Program-made: the position numbers and the translations under genes
Shown here: piece after piece, positions 43,579 through 54,146 of the stretch
Layout: every line of letters begins with the position of its first letter
Position numbering within the stretch: the stretch's first letter is position 1
Assembly: GCA_043228905.1 (NCBI GenBank)
Contig: JBHGNT010000013.1
Span: 19,778,001 to 19,842,000, forward strand
DNA: 64,000 bases
Source of the DNA: Azolla caroliniana
Taxonomy: Eukaryota; Polypodiophyta
Direction: 5' to 3'
Notes under the pieces: model-generated
What the model saw: the letters and a program-made list of their open reading frames with translations, nothing else
The model's database searches: none
Told to the model about the DNA's origin: nothing

Positions 43579-46024
43579 ATACCAAGTTGACGATTCGTCG
43601 AAGATGACATCTTGCTGACGAATCCGACTTACTTGAACCAAATGGCTGGAAGGGTTGAAGCACTTGTATCCCTTTTGTTCAGATGAATATCCCATGAAAA
43701 TGTACTTTTCGGACTTCGGGTCGAGCTTCTGTCGTTTTTCGGTGGGGATGTGAACATACGCAATACTTCCAAACACTCATAGATGTGACAAAGTCGGCTT
43801 CTTTCCAACATACACCTCGTGTGGAGTTAGTTCGAGTGCTCCAATAGTTCTGCATCGATTCATGATGTAGATGATCGTGGATGTCACTTTGGCCCAATAG
43901 TATTTTGGCATGTGCTTCTCATGCATCATGGTGCGTGCTACCTCGAGTATGTGCCGATTCTTTCTTTCAGCTACTCCATTTTGTTGGCATGTGTGTCGGC
44001 ACAAAAATTCTCTCTGAATGCCTTCACCTTGGAGGTAGGATATGAATTCATTGGAGAAGTACTCCTTGCCTCCATCCAATCGTAGGCATCGAATGTGCCG
44101 ATCGGTTTCCTTTTCGGCTTGGCTCTTGAGCCTTTGGAAGTGCGAGAGCACTTCACTCTTCTTCTTCATCGGGAAAATCCAGGTGTAGCGCGAGTAATCG
44201 TCAATGAAGGTGAGTAATATCGGCATCCACTGATCGTCGACGTTTGGGCTGGCCTCCATACATCCGAGTGGACTACATCAAGGAGGCCTTTGCTTACGTA
44301 GCTCTCCTTTGGGAATGAGAGTCGATGTTGTTTGATGTGTTGGCATGCTTCACATACTCAGTCGACTCGTTTCAACTCAAATGTCGGAAGTCCTATAACT
44401 ACTCCCTTCGACTGCATAGTTCGAAGCCGTTGGACGTTGATGTGACCGATTCTGTTGTGCCACAACTCGATATTATATTCAACCCTAAGACCATTTGCAT
44501 ACATGGCTGATTTTACCTCGTCCGAATCGAGAATAAGCATTTGGCGTTCTCTCCGTCCTGTAGCAATGAGTTGGCCATTCTTTTCTATAAAGTAGCCTCC
44601 ATTGTTGAAATGAACCTGCATGCCTTGCTTCACAATTTGGTCGATTGAGACCAAATTTTTGGTTATTGTTAGAACGTGCAAGACATTCTTGATGTAATTG
44701 TTGTTGCCCTTGCCGAGCGGAACATTGCCGATATGTTAAATGGTGTGTATGGTGTCGTCTCCCGTCTCCACGTAGTTAGGTCGATCAGGCGTATGCAAAT
44801 AATTGAACCACTCTTCGTGAGATGTCCTGTGATTTAAGGCGCCTAAAACGACAAATCATACTTCCTCTGATGTGGAGGTGCTGGCCGAACTGGATGCCGA
44901 CATAGTGTTTGCTTTGTGTCTCGTGACGAACATGCCTCCATAGTCTTCGAATTCGGAATTGGTGGCGTAGTTTGTGACTTTCCGACTTGTGGAAGTCGGC
45001 TCGCTTCTTTTCTTTCAGCAATCCTCTTCGCGGTGGCCGATTTTACCACAGTAGTTGGAAGTGACGGGCCTGATTTGCCGACCTTGTTTGGCATGGAAGC
45101 TCCCCCTTCTTCCAACGTTCCTTGAGTGTTTCCGTTTTCTTGCCGAAATTGGGAGTTATTTTCATAGGTCGGACCTCGTCCGCCTTGTCCTTGGCCGAAT
45201 CGACCTCTACTACCTCGACCATGTCCTCGACTGCCTCCTGAATTCAAGAAGAACATATGTCCTTCTAGCATCTTACTCTTTGTTCTGACATGATTATCTT
45301 CGACCAATAACATGGATTGAAGGTCGAAAAAGGAAGGGGGTTTTCCCTCGCTAAGATTTCCGTCCTTATTGGGTCGAATCGTTGCGCAAGGCCGCCCAAG
45401 CACACTTGCACCATTTCATCCTCTTCAATGTTTATGTTTATAGAGCTAAGTGAATCGTAAATGCTCTTGATCTTGGATGTGTAGTCCGACACAGACATGT
45501 CTTTTTGTCGAATGTTGTTCAACTCTAGTCAAAGTTGAAGCTTGCGGGCAATTGTGTTGGCAGCGAAGATTCTTCTCAAATTTAGCCACACTTCTTTAGG
45601 TGTCTTGGCATCTCGAATGTGACAAAGCATGTGATCGTGGACATATGTTGCCAAATAGTACATCAGTCGATTCACCCCTTGCTCCCATTTTAGGTAGTTG
45701 GCGTTTGTGATGTCGAGTTTGTTTTTGAGGGCGTCATCAATGTAGCTCCAATACCCTTGGCCGACTAGGTATTGGTTCATCTTGTACTCCCAAGGTGAGA
45801 AATTGCGCTGGTCTAGCTTTTCACTAGTGAACGAGCTACTCATTTGTGTGTTCATGTTGATGTAGTGTCTTCCTTTTCGACTTTTCTTCCTTCGGTCACA
45901 TACAGGTGCTACAAAGCGGCACTACGGTAGTAGATAACCGGATTTGTTGTTGGCGTCTCGAACACACAATCACTATGAGGCGGATGGGCTTAGTGGATGT
46001 GCTAAACCACACACTTTGATACCA

Positions 46025-46497
46025 TGTCAATAATTAGGTAATTAACTAAGGGTTAAATAGTATCTGATTATGTGAATAGTTAATCACCTACTAAATTAAG
46101 CAATGGAAGATTATGTGATGTGTGTGTGTATGTGAAAAGTATGAGGGGAAGGAAAAAAGAACACTTACGAACAATAAGATAAATGGGAGATGATTAACAA
46201 GTATAGCTCAAGGAACTCTTGCTTATATTAAAAGACATCAAGTTACTAAAATATCTATCATGAGGTATATATACATTTCATGTGCAAGGGTGCACATGTG
46301 TGAAGGGTACAAGGACGTAAGTCCTGATTAAATGTACTCGGTAGTGGAGAATCTAGAAATGTATTCATTCTTAAGTACAAGTATAAAATCCTATTTAAGA
46401 ATTTGAAGTCAACACACTAACTAGATCCTATGTGTGTAACTACTAAGTTACACATATGACAAAATAACTAAACCTAGTTGAGCTTCATATCTCAACA
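46025..46497 (-). repeat. Copia-2 5' LTR
   Basis: Minus strand TGTTGAGATATGAAGC...TATTGACA, 473 bp, followed directly by the PBS TGGTATCAAAGTG. A TATATATA box is at 46266-46273. Confidence 0.9.
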
Positions 46498-46879
46498 CTA
46501 AATAAAAAAGCACCCACTATTTTTATTTGGGCAAAGAAGGTAAGTAATGCATGTAATTGGGGAGAAAAAGAAAGGTGTATGATAAATAGAAAAGCACCCA
46601 CTATTTTTATTTGGCTGAAGAAGGTTCATTGTTAAGGGGGGAAGAGAGAGACAAGGCGGAAGTGCTATTGAAATCCAGAGGGAGCTTAGGGTTGTGAATC
46701 AAGAGGACCCGTGAGATCAACGACAACCAAAGGCCGAAACTCGAGGATCTTCCCTCGAAGTGCTACTCGTGATTTTATATTTCCCATATACTCTTGTCTA
46801 CCTATCCTTCTTTTGTCTCTTGATCACTCCATATAATGGAGCCGAGAATTGGCTCATTCTACTTACACACCCTCATAAA

Positions 46880-47275
46880 CTAATTATTACTTACATTTTT
46901 TTAAATATAAAATCTATTTTGTTTAAAATAAATTAAAATAAATACATAAATAATAATAATGATGATGACGATGACGATAAATACGAATAAAATCAATCAA
47001 TAAATAAAAACAAATACATAATAATAATAGTAAAATTAGGTAAACTAAAAATAGAATATAGATATAAAATAAAAATGTTTCGATAGTAGCAATTTTAATT
47101 TTGACTAAATAAATAAATTATTTTAACAATTAAATTAAAATGAATAAATAATAATAATATTCTATTTAAATATTTAAATAGGGAAATGAGTATAACAGTA
47201 AATAAAATAATCATAATTATAATATAATATAATAAATAAATAAATAAAAATAATATAATATATTAAGATTAAAAA
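46880..47275. repeat. Extremely AT-rich low-complexity tract
   Basis: About 400 bp of (AAT)n, (AAAT)n and related runs with very few G or C, including a short GATGATGACGATGACGAT segment near 46959. No gene is possible here. It may be a microsatellite-rich relic or a matrix-attachment-like region. Confidence 0.75.
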
Positions 47276-47813
47276 GTTAAATATCAACTTCTCCTAATGA
47301 CAAATACCTACACACCTTAAAACCGACCTACATTTCTAAACACTCACATCAAACTAGTCCGTACGTTAAACTTAGAAGACTCAAGACGACCCATCCTCTC
47401 TGGTGATGCTTAAATTTCACACACGCGCTGTCGTGAAGATTTTCGGCAATGGTATGAAAATCAAATAAAACGTACGAAATCAAGTGTGATTCATATAAAA
47501 CAATAATAGTGAAGATACTAATTTAAATATGTTTAATATCTTAGTACAAAAAGATGGAGGTCTTCAAGAGCTTTCAAATGTGCTTTAACACATAAAAAAC
47601 GAACATCTAAGTGACAAGTTATGTGAGAGTGAAGTATGAGAAGGAAGAAGAGAAAAATAAAACTGTGAGATATCCCACATAGACAGGAAATAAGGGTCTC
47701 ACCGTATATAAGGTAGAGCAAAAGCTATTATCTTTGTGTGGAGCATAGAGAGTTCAAGGTGACTTGAACTAAGCTATTGGATGAATGGGTGTGGCCTAAC
47801 TACTTGCAAAGGT

Positions 47814-48163
47814 TGTTGGGAGACAGGTCCCTCCGGATGGAAAAGAGAAGAACAGTGCCGATGAACAAACTCGGCCGAGGCCGAAACTGGATGAGGAGTA
47901 CCCGGCTACGGAGAGCCGGATGGTGTAGACCCGGTGAGAACCGGATGAGGAATACCCGGCTACAGAGAGCCGGATGGTGCAGACCCGGTGAGGAATGCTC
48001 ACCGGATGAAGAGACATATTCGTAAATATGTTTCTGAGAGTCCATCGAGGCTATATTTGTAAATAGCCGAAAAGTCATATTAGTATAAATATGACTTAGG
48101 GCAACTTTTAGTATGGGTTGTTGTCAATTCTTGTTGGTGCAAGAAGTGAGAGCGCATAACTGT

Positions 48164-48219
<56 letters not shown>

Positions 48220-48477
48220 CGTTGCCTCGCCGCCTGTGGCAAGGATCGTGAGCACGAGGTCGTTGCCTCCGTGAACTCACTGTTGGACATTCTAACATAG
48301 TGATAGTTTGCAGCCTGTGGGTTGCTGTGGTTTTTCCCTTAGTTTTGGGTTTTCCACGTAAACATCCTGTGTGCTCTTCTCTCCATTGTGTCGTGCATTA
48401 TTTTTCGTTTTCTGTGCATGATTCTAAGCTCGGTTGTGGCCGAGCGTTGCGTATAAGGAGCGTTTTAGTTCCCGTCA
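47814..48477 (+). repeat. Copia-3 5' LTR
   Basis: TGTTGGGAGACAGG...CCCGTCA, 664 bp. Contains two 54 bp minisatellite units (47885-47992), a TATA box TATAAATA at 48085-48092, and a long (GA)n tract (about 48166-48217). Confidence 0.93.
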
Positions 48478-48506
48478 AGTGGTATCAGAGCGAAACGACA
48501 CAGAAA

Positions 48507-51500
48507 ATGGACGACTCGTTTGGCGGCATGTTCAAGCTCACCGGCTCCAACTATTCAGTGTGGAAGTCGAAGATGAGGGACATGCTCGTGGTTAAAGACC
48601 TCTGGCTGCCGGTTCAGTTCGGGGACAAGAGACCAGACAAAATCGACGCCGCAATATGGGAGGTGATGCACATGAAGACAACGGCGTACATACGGTGCTT
48701 CATCGACATGAGCCTGTACAACAACTTCAATGAAGAGAGCAAGGGTCATGAGCTCTGGGAGAAGATCAACATAATGTTTCAAAACAAAAATGCTGTTAAT
48801 CAGGTTTCGGTATTCAGGAAGCTAGTAAGACTCCGTTACCAAGATGGCTCCAGCATGGCGGAGCACATGAATGCCTTCCAGGGGCTGATCCACCAGGCAA
48901 CTTCATTGGAAGTACCTCTCGCCGATGAGGTACTAGTGCTACTCCTACTCGGTTCCCTCCCGGATAGCTGGGAGACGCTGGTTGTCACTTTGGGCAACGT
49001 CGGGCCGGAGGGAAAGCGGTTATCCCTAGCAAGAGTAAAGTCGAGCTTGCTAGATGAGGAGGCGCGTCGGAAAGATAAAGATACGAGCTCCGACTCCAAA
49101 GTGCTCCTTACCGAATCGGAACGCGGAAGACAAAGAAACCGTAGTCCCCAGAACCGGGAAAAGTCGGGGACACGGTCAAAGTCAAGGGGGAGACCTACTT
49201 GCTTCTATTGCGGCAAGCCGAGACACTTCCAGAAGAACTGTCGGCATTTCCGAAAGGACAAGGAAACCGATGGTACCGATTCGAAGCGGACACCGGACCG
49301 GAACAGTAAAGACCGTAGGGGACCGGACCGGAAGGGAACGACGGCAATTGCGGCAAGTGAAGAGGAGTTGATGCTCATCACCGAGGAGAGTGAGATAAAC
49401 CATGCCGGCGACGAGATGACCTGGGTGGTAGACTCCGGAGCGTCGTTCCACCTTACCCCGGACCGGAAATGCTTCTCATCCTACTAAGTCGGTGATCACG
49501 GCTGTGTCCGGATGGGGAATGAAGGTACATGCCGAATTGTCGGCATAGGAGACGTGTGGCTGTCAACACCAACCGGATGTAAGTTGCTGCTGAAGGATGT
49601 CCGACACGTTCCGGAGGTACGTCTGAACCTGATATCAGCCGGTTGGCTAGATGATGAAGGCTACACGGGTAGCATCCGGAACGGTGTCATGAAGTTCAGC
49701 AAAGGGAGCCTGATTGTGGCTCGGGCCCGGAAGGTCAACACACTGTACTTGATGAATGCCCGGTTATGTCCGGAAGAAGTGAACGTGGCATCCGACACTG
49801 CCGGTGAGCTGTGGCACAAGAGGTTGTGTCATATGAGCGAGAAGGGGATGAAGAGGCTTGCAGACGACAACCTCATTCCAGTGAAGAACGTGCACTTGGA
49901 GAAGTGCACTGATTGTCTGGCCGGTAAGCAAAACCGGACCTCTTTTCGACCAAGGCCACCGATGAGACGTAATGCACCACTGGAGTTGGTGTATACGGAT
50001 GTGTGTCAAGTAGACACGAAGTCACATGCCGGAGCGCAGTACTTCGTGATGTTCATAGATGACCACAGCCGGAAGCTATGCACCACACCATTGAAGACAA
50101 AGGATCAGGTGCTATCCGTCTTCAAAGAGCTCCACGCGAGAGTGGAAAGAGAAACCGGCTGGAAGCTGAAGGTGGTTCGAGCAGATAACGGAGGAGAATA
50201 CCGAGGGCAGTTCGAGGAGTACTGCCGCTCGAAGGGAATCCAGCTCGAATTTACCGTGCTGAAGACACCGGAGCTAAACGGAGTGGCCGAGAGGTTGAAT
50301 CGGACCATAATGGAGAGGGTCCGGAGTATGTTAGCGCATTCAAAACTACCCAAGAAGTTTTCGGCTGAGGCACTGTTGATGGCGACATATGTGATAAATA
50401 GATCACCCTCAGTACCCTTGGACGGAGACATGCCACAGAGAGTGTGGACCGGGAAGGAAGTATCCTACCGGCATCTGAAGGTGTTCGGGTGTCTCGCGTA
50501 CGTGCATGTAGCTAAGGACCGGAGAGGAAAGTTAGATCCAAAGACCCAGCCATGCATATTCCTCGGTTACAGTGACGATGAGTTCGGCTACCGAGTGTGG
50601 GACCTGGTCGACAAGAAGGTATTCCGGAGTCGAGATATTATTTTCATGGAGGACAAGACGCTTGTCGACTGGTAGTCGGAGAAGAAGATAATGAACTCCG
50701 AGTCGACCGGTAAGGATCGACTCTACGATGAGCAGACCCAACCGGCAAGAGACCGGTTAGCACTCGAGGGACCAGCCGGTTACGGTGAGGATACCGAACA
50801 GGTTGAAGAAGAAGTAGAGGAAGCTGAAACTGGAACTGGCCAAGACCCCGAATCGGATTCGGATGAAGAGAAAATGGAGGAGCCGGTTACCGAAGCCCGA
50901 AGACGGAGATATCCTCTCAGAGAGAGAAGGGCCCCCCGGAGATTTTCGGATGCAGAGCATGTTCTGCTGACCGATGAGGGGGAGCCGGAAAGCTTCGAAG
51001 AAGCGAAGGATGACGCCCACAACCGCAAATGGTTAAGTGCCATGCAGGATGAGATGGATTCCCTGCATGAGAACCATACGTACGAATTGGTGGAGTTGCC
51101 GAAAGGAAAGTGGGCACTCCGAAACAAGTGGGTGTACAAGTTGAAACCGAGAGATGCCGGCAACCCCCCGAGATACAAAGCCAAGATCGTGGTGAAGGGG
51201 TTCCAGTAGAAAAAGGGCGTGGACTTTGACGAGATATTTGCCCCAGTTGTAAAGATGACCTCCATCCGGACGGTGCTGAGTATAGCGGCAAGCATGGACC
51301 TCGAGGTAGAACAGCTGGACGTGAAGACGACATTCCTTCACGGGGACCTCGAAGAGGAGATCTACATGCAACAACCGGAAGGATTCGTGGAGAAAGGGAA
51401 GGAGCACCTGGTATGTTGGTTGAAGAAGAGCCTCTACGGGTTGAAGCAGGCCCTCTGGCAATGGTACCGGAAGTTCGATTCCTTCATGACCGATCAAGGG

Positions 51501-52553
51501 TACCACAAGACGCAGGCCGATCACTGCGTGTTTGTGAGGAAGTTTGAAGGAGGCGACTTCCTGATACTCCTTCTGTACGTGGATGACATGTTGATCGTTG
51601 GATGGGACCAAGTCAAAATACGGATGCTAAAGAAGGCCCTCAACCGGACCTTCTCAATGAAAGACTTGGGTCTGGCAAGACATATGCTGGGGATGCATAT
51701 TATCCGGAACCGGTCAGTGAAGCAATTATGGCTATCATAGGAAAAGTACGTGACAAAGGTGCTTCACCGGTTCAACATGTTAGATGCGAAACCGGTCGGA
51801 TCAACACTTCCGGCAAACTGCAGGCTATCCGGTAAGCAAAGCCCGAAGACGAAAGCAGAGAAGGCGGATATGATGAAGATTCCATATGCCTCTGCCGTCG
51901 GGAGCTTGATGTACGCAATGGTGTGTACCCGATCGGATATAGGATACGCAGTCGGAGTGGTGAGCCGATTTATGAGCAATCCCGGCAAGGAGCACTGGAA
52001 CGCGGTCAAATGGATACTTTGGTATTTGACGGGCACTTCAAATATGTGTCTCCAATTCGACTCCGGAAAACCTCAACTTGACGGTTTCACCGATTCGAAC
52101 ATGTCGGCTGATGTGGATACCAGCCGGTCTACATCTGGGTATGTAATGACATATGCAGGGGGAGCTGTTTCGTGGCAGTCGAGGCTGCAGAAGACGGTTG
52201 CGTTGTCAACCACGGAAGCGGAGTACATGGTGGCTGTGGAAGCCGGCAAGGAAATATAATGGATGAAGGACTTCATCGGAGAGCTCGGTATCCGGCAAGA
52301 TGAATACCGACTCTATTGCGACAGTCAAAGTGCCATCCACCTTGCTAAGAATGCGGCCTACCATTCCCAGACGAAGCATATCCAGCGAAGGTATCACTGG
52401 ATCCGGGAAAGAGTAGATGACCAAGAGTTCGCGCTGACGAAGATCCACACGGCCGAGACCGGGTCAGATATGCTGACCAAAGTTCTGATACCCGACAAGC
52501 TGGATGCATGCCGGAAGAGGATCGGACTAGTAAGACACCCCATGCCAGAGTGA
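48507..52553 (+). pseudogene. Copia-3 gag-pol polyprotein, one frame with five stops
   Basis: ATG at 48507 (MDDSFGGMFKLTGSNYSVW), 15 nt after the PBS. Gag with UBN2-type block; intact zinc knuckle CFYCGKPRHFQKNC; protease WVVDSGASFHLTP; GAG-pre-integrase LWHKRLCHMSEKGM; integrase with YTDVCQ, RADNGGEYR and NGVAERLNRTI; RT with LLYVDDMLIV and SLYGLKQA; RNase H with TTEAEYMVAVEAG; end at 52553. In-frame stops: TAA 49485, TAG 50673, TAG 51207, TAG 51738, TAA 52257. No frameshift. At 51207 and 51738 the family has Gln, so CAG to TAG. The element is recently dead, and its enzymes keep their catalytic residues. Confidence 0.93.
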
Positions 52554-52563
52554 AGGGGGAGTT

Positions 52564-53481
52564 TGTTGGGAGACAGGTCCCTCCGGATGGAAAAGAGAAG
52601 AACAATGCCGATGAACAAACTCGGTTGAGGCCGAAACCGGATGAGGAGTACCCGGCTACGGAGAGCCGGATGGTGCAGACCCGGTGAGAACCGGATGAGG
52701 AGTACCCGGCTACGGAGAGCCGGATGGTGCAGACTTGGTGAGAACCGGATGAGGAGTACCCGGCTACGGAGAGTCGGATGGTGCAGACTCGGTGAGAACC
52801 GGATGAGGAGTACCCGGCTACGGAGAGCCGGATGGTGCAGACTCGGTGAGAACCGGATGAGGAGTACCCGGCTACGGAGAGTCGGATGGTGCAGACTCGG
52901 TGAGAACCGGATGAGGAGTACCCGGCTACGGAGAGCCGGATGGTGCAGACCCGGTGAGAACCGGATGAGGAGTACCCGACTACGGAGAGCCGGATGGTGC
53001 AGACCCGGTGAGGAATGCTCACCGGATGAAGAGACATATTCGTAAATATGTTTTTGAGAGTCCATCGAGGCTATATTTGTAAATAGCCGAAAAGTCATAT
53101 TAGTATAAATATGACTTAGGGCAACTTTTAGTATGGGTTGTTGTCAATTCTTGTTGGTGCAAGAAGTGAGAGCGCATAACTGTGTACAGAGAGAGAGAGA
53201 GAGAGAAAGAGGTCGTTGCCACTGTTGTAACCGCCGCCTGTGGCAAGGATCGTGAGCACGAGGTCGTTGCCTCCGTGAACTCACTGTTGGACATTCTAAC
53301 ATAGTGATAGTTTGCAGCCTCTGGGCTGCCGTGGTTTTTCCCTTAGTTTTGGGTTTTCCAAGTAAACATCTTGTGTGCTCTTCTCTCCATTGTGTCGTGC
53401 ATTATTTTTCGTTTTCTGTGCATGATTCTAAGCTCGGTTGTGGCCGAGTGTTGTGTATAAGGAGCGTTTTAGTTCCTGTCA
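52564..53481 (+). repeat. Copia-3 3' LTR, enlarged by a minisatellite
   Basis: TGTTGGGAGACAGG...CCTGTCA, 918 bp, versus 664 bp for the 5' LTR. The difference comes mainly from seven instead of two 54 bp units, offset by a shorter (GA)n tract (53188-53211). Both share the TATA region and the GTGGTTTTTCCCTTAGTTTT block. Confidence 0.93.
52635..53012. repeat. 54 bp minisatellite, seven units
   Basis: Units start at 52635, 52689, 52743, 52797, 52851, 52905 and 52959 with AACCGGATGAGGAGTACCCG and end CGGTGAG. They differ at a few positions (GAGAGCC/GAGAGTC, GACCCGG/GACTCGG). A multiple of three in length and free of stops, it produces long spurious open frames on both strands. It lies in U3, upstream of the TATA box. 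Confidence 0.95.
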
Positions 53482-54146
53482 AAGGTTTTGAACCTTGCAC
53501 ATATATATATACACACGGAGTGCAAGTGTGGATTTGAACCTTGCATCTCCAAGTTGAGACGTCTATAGGATTACCACTAAGCTAAGACAATTTCTTGAAA
53601 TAATATTTTTATCATTGTATCTTTACATGTAATTCTCATACATGAGAGCTAAAATGAGTGACGTGGTTATCATGCACCACATGTAATACATGAGCGCCAA
53701 ATGGCAAATATGCATTTTATGCATGTCTTGAACCCTCAAATGCATGAGGGCATCTATAAGAGAGGGGATTAAAAAGATCAAAGGGGGATTTTAAGAATGT
53801 AAAATTTTTGGAAGCTTTGTACTTGATATCAAAATTAAAATTAAAAGTATGAAATTCGTTATCCAATTGATGATATATCTTGTCTCTCAAAAACTCTCTC
53901 TCAATCTAAAACTCAAGTGTTCTATCTTATCTCAATCTCTCTCTTTCAATCTATCTTAAAACCATTCTCGCTAAAGCTAGTGCGAACTTCGAGTCCTTCC
54001 GATCCAGAACCCCGACGGTTCCACCTCACGATCCGCACGTAGTGACGGATCTTGACAACAGCGCGCATAAGTTCGCGACAACAACTGCCACCTATCAAAA
54101 ACATTTGAGCTTCTTTGTCTTTGAATTCACCTCTTTGTGATTCATC

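Larger units (their letters stand above)
40338..45855 (-). pseudogene. Copia-2 gag-pol polyprotein, broken
   Basis: Gag starts at 45855 (MNTQMSSSFTSEKLDQRNF) with the UBN2-type block AKTPKEVWLNL. A Gly/Arg-rich tail and a degraded zinc knuckle (GRRCYCGKIGHREEDCW type) follow. Protease is degraded (VVLGALNHRT where VDSGAWNH-type is expected). IN at about 44400-43590 has FIDDYSRYTW, LRLDGGKEYF and NGVAERKNRH. RT at 41823-41194 has VIYVDDLVIG. RNase H remnants (YTDADWAG) and the tail (ARTKHIEVHYHY) run to the stop at 40338. Stops and frameshifts occur near 45528, 45340, 44840, 44700 and 44250, among others. Inactive. Confidence 0.88.
39784..46497 (-). mobile_element. Copia-2: Ty1/copia LTR retrotransposon with TSD CTAAA
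   Basis: Minus-strand element: 5' LTR 46497-46025, PBS TGGTATCAAAGTG immediately after it (46012-46024), gag-PR-IN-RT-RH remnants 45855-40338, polypurine TTGAGGGGCCG before the 3' LTR (40271-39784). CTAAA flanks both ends (39779-39783, 46498-46502). A hAT-like insertion splits it between integrase and RT. The structure is complete but the coding part is heavily decayed. Confidence 0.92.
39657..46625. repeat. Array of about 90 bp tandem repeats split by copia-2
   Basis: Units begin CATGTAATTGGGGAGAAAAA (39657, 39747, 46550) and continue with AAAGCACCCACTATTTTTAT. The second unit is broken by copia-2: its first part ends at 39783 and the rest resumes at 46498. The array therefore predates copia-2. 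Confidence 0.8.
47814..53481 (+). mobile_element. Copia-3: Ty1/copia LTR retrotransposon with TSD AAGGT
   Basis: 5' LTR 47814-48477, PBS TGGTATCAGAGC 48480-48491, polyprotein 48507-52553, polypurine GAAGGGGGAGTT 52552-52563, 3' LTR 52564-53481. AAGGT repeats at 47809-47813 and 53482-53486. It inserted in LTR-X copy 2. It is the best preserved retroelement of the window: the whole 4 kb coding region stays in one frame, broken only by five stop codons. Confidence 0.94.
47429..54060 (+). mobile_element. LTR-X copy 2 (TSD GCGC), split by copia-3
   Basis: Left part 47429-47813 begins TGTCGTGAAGATTTTCGGC, as in copy 1. The right part 53487-54060 ends ATCTTGACAACA (copy 1: ATCTTCACGACA). GCGC repeats flank it (47425-47428, 54061-54064). 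Without copia-3 the element is about 960 bp and collinear with copy 1, including the antisense tRNA-like segment (53531-53585) and the block ATGAGCGCCAAATGGCAAA. Two copies with independent 4 bp TSDs confirm it as a real mobile unit. Confidence 0.8.

Noticed and set aside
48507-52553. Stop codons in copia-3 as programmed readthrough sites
   Set aside because: Five stops at scattered conserved positions, two clearly replacing family Gln codons, fit decay better than a designed recoding site.
52635-53012. Regular repeats resembling a CRISPR array
   Set aside because: The units abut with no unique spacers, and the array lies in a plant LTR.
52345-53098. Long open frames on both strands in the copia-3 3' LTR (up to 234 codons)
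   Set aside because: They are created by the 54 bp minisatellite, whose unit is a multiple of three and stop-free; the proteins are pure repeats with no family features.
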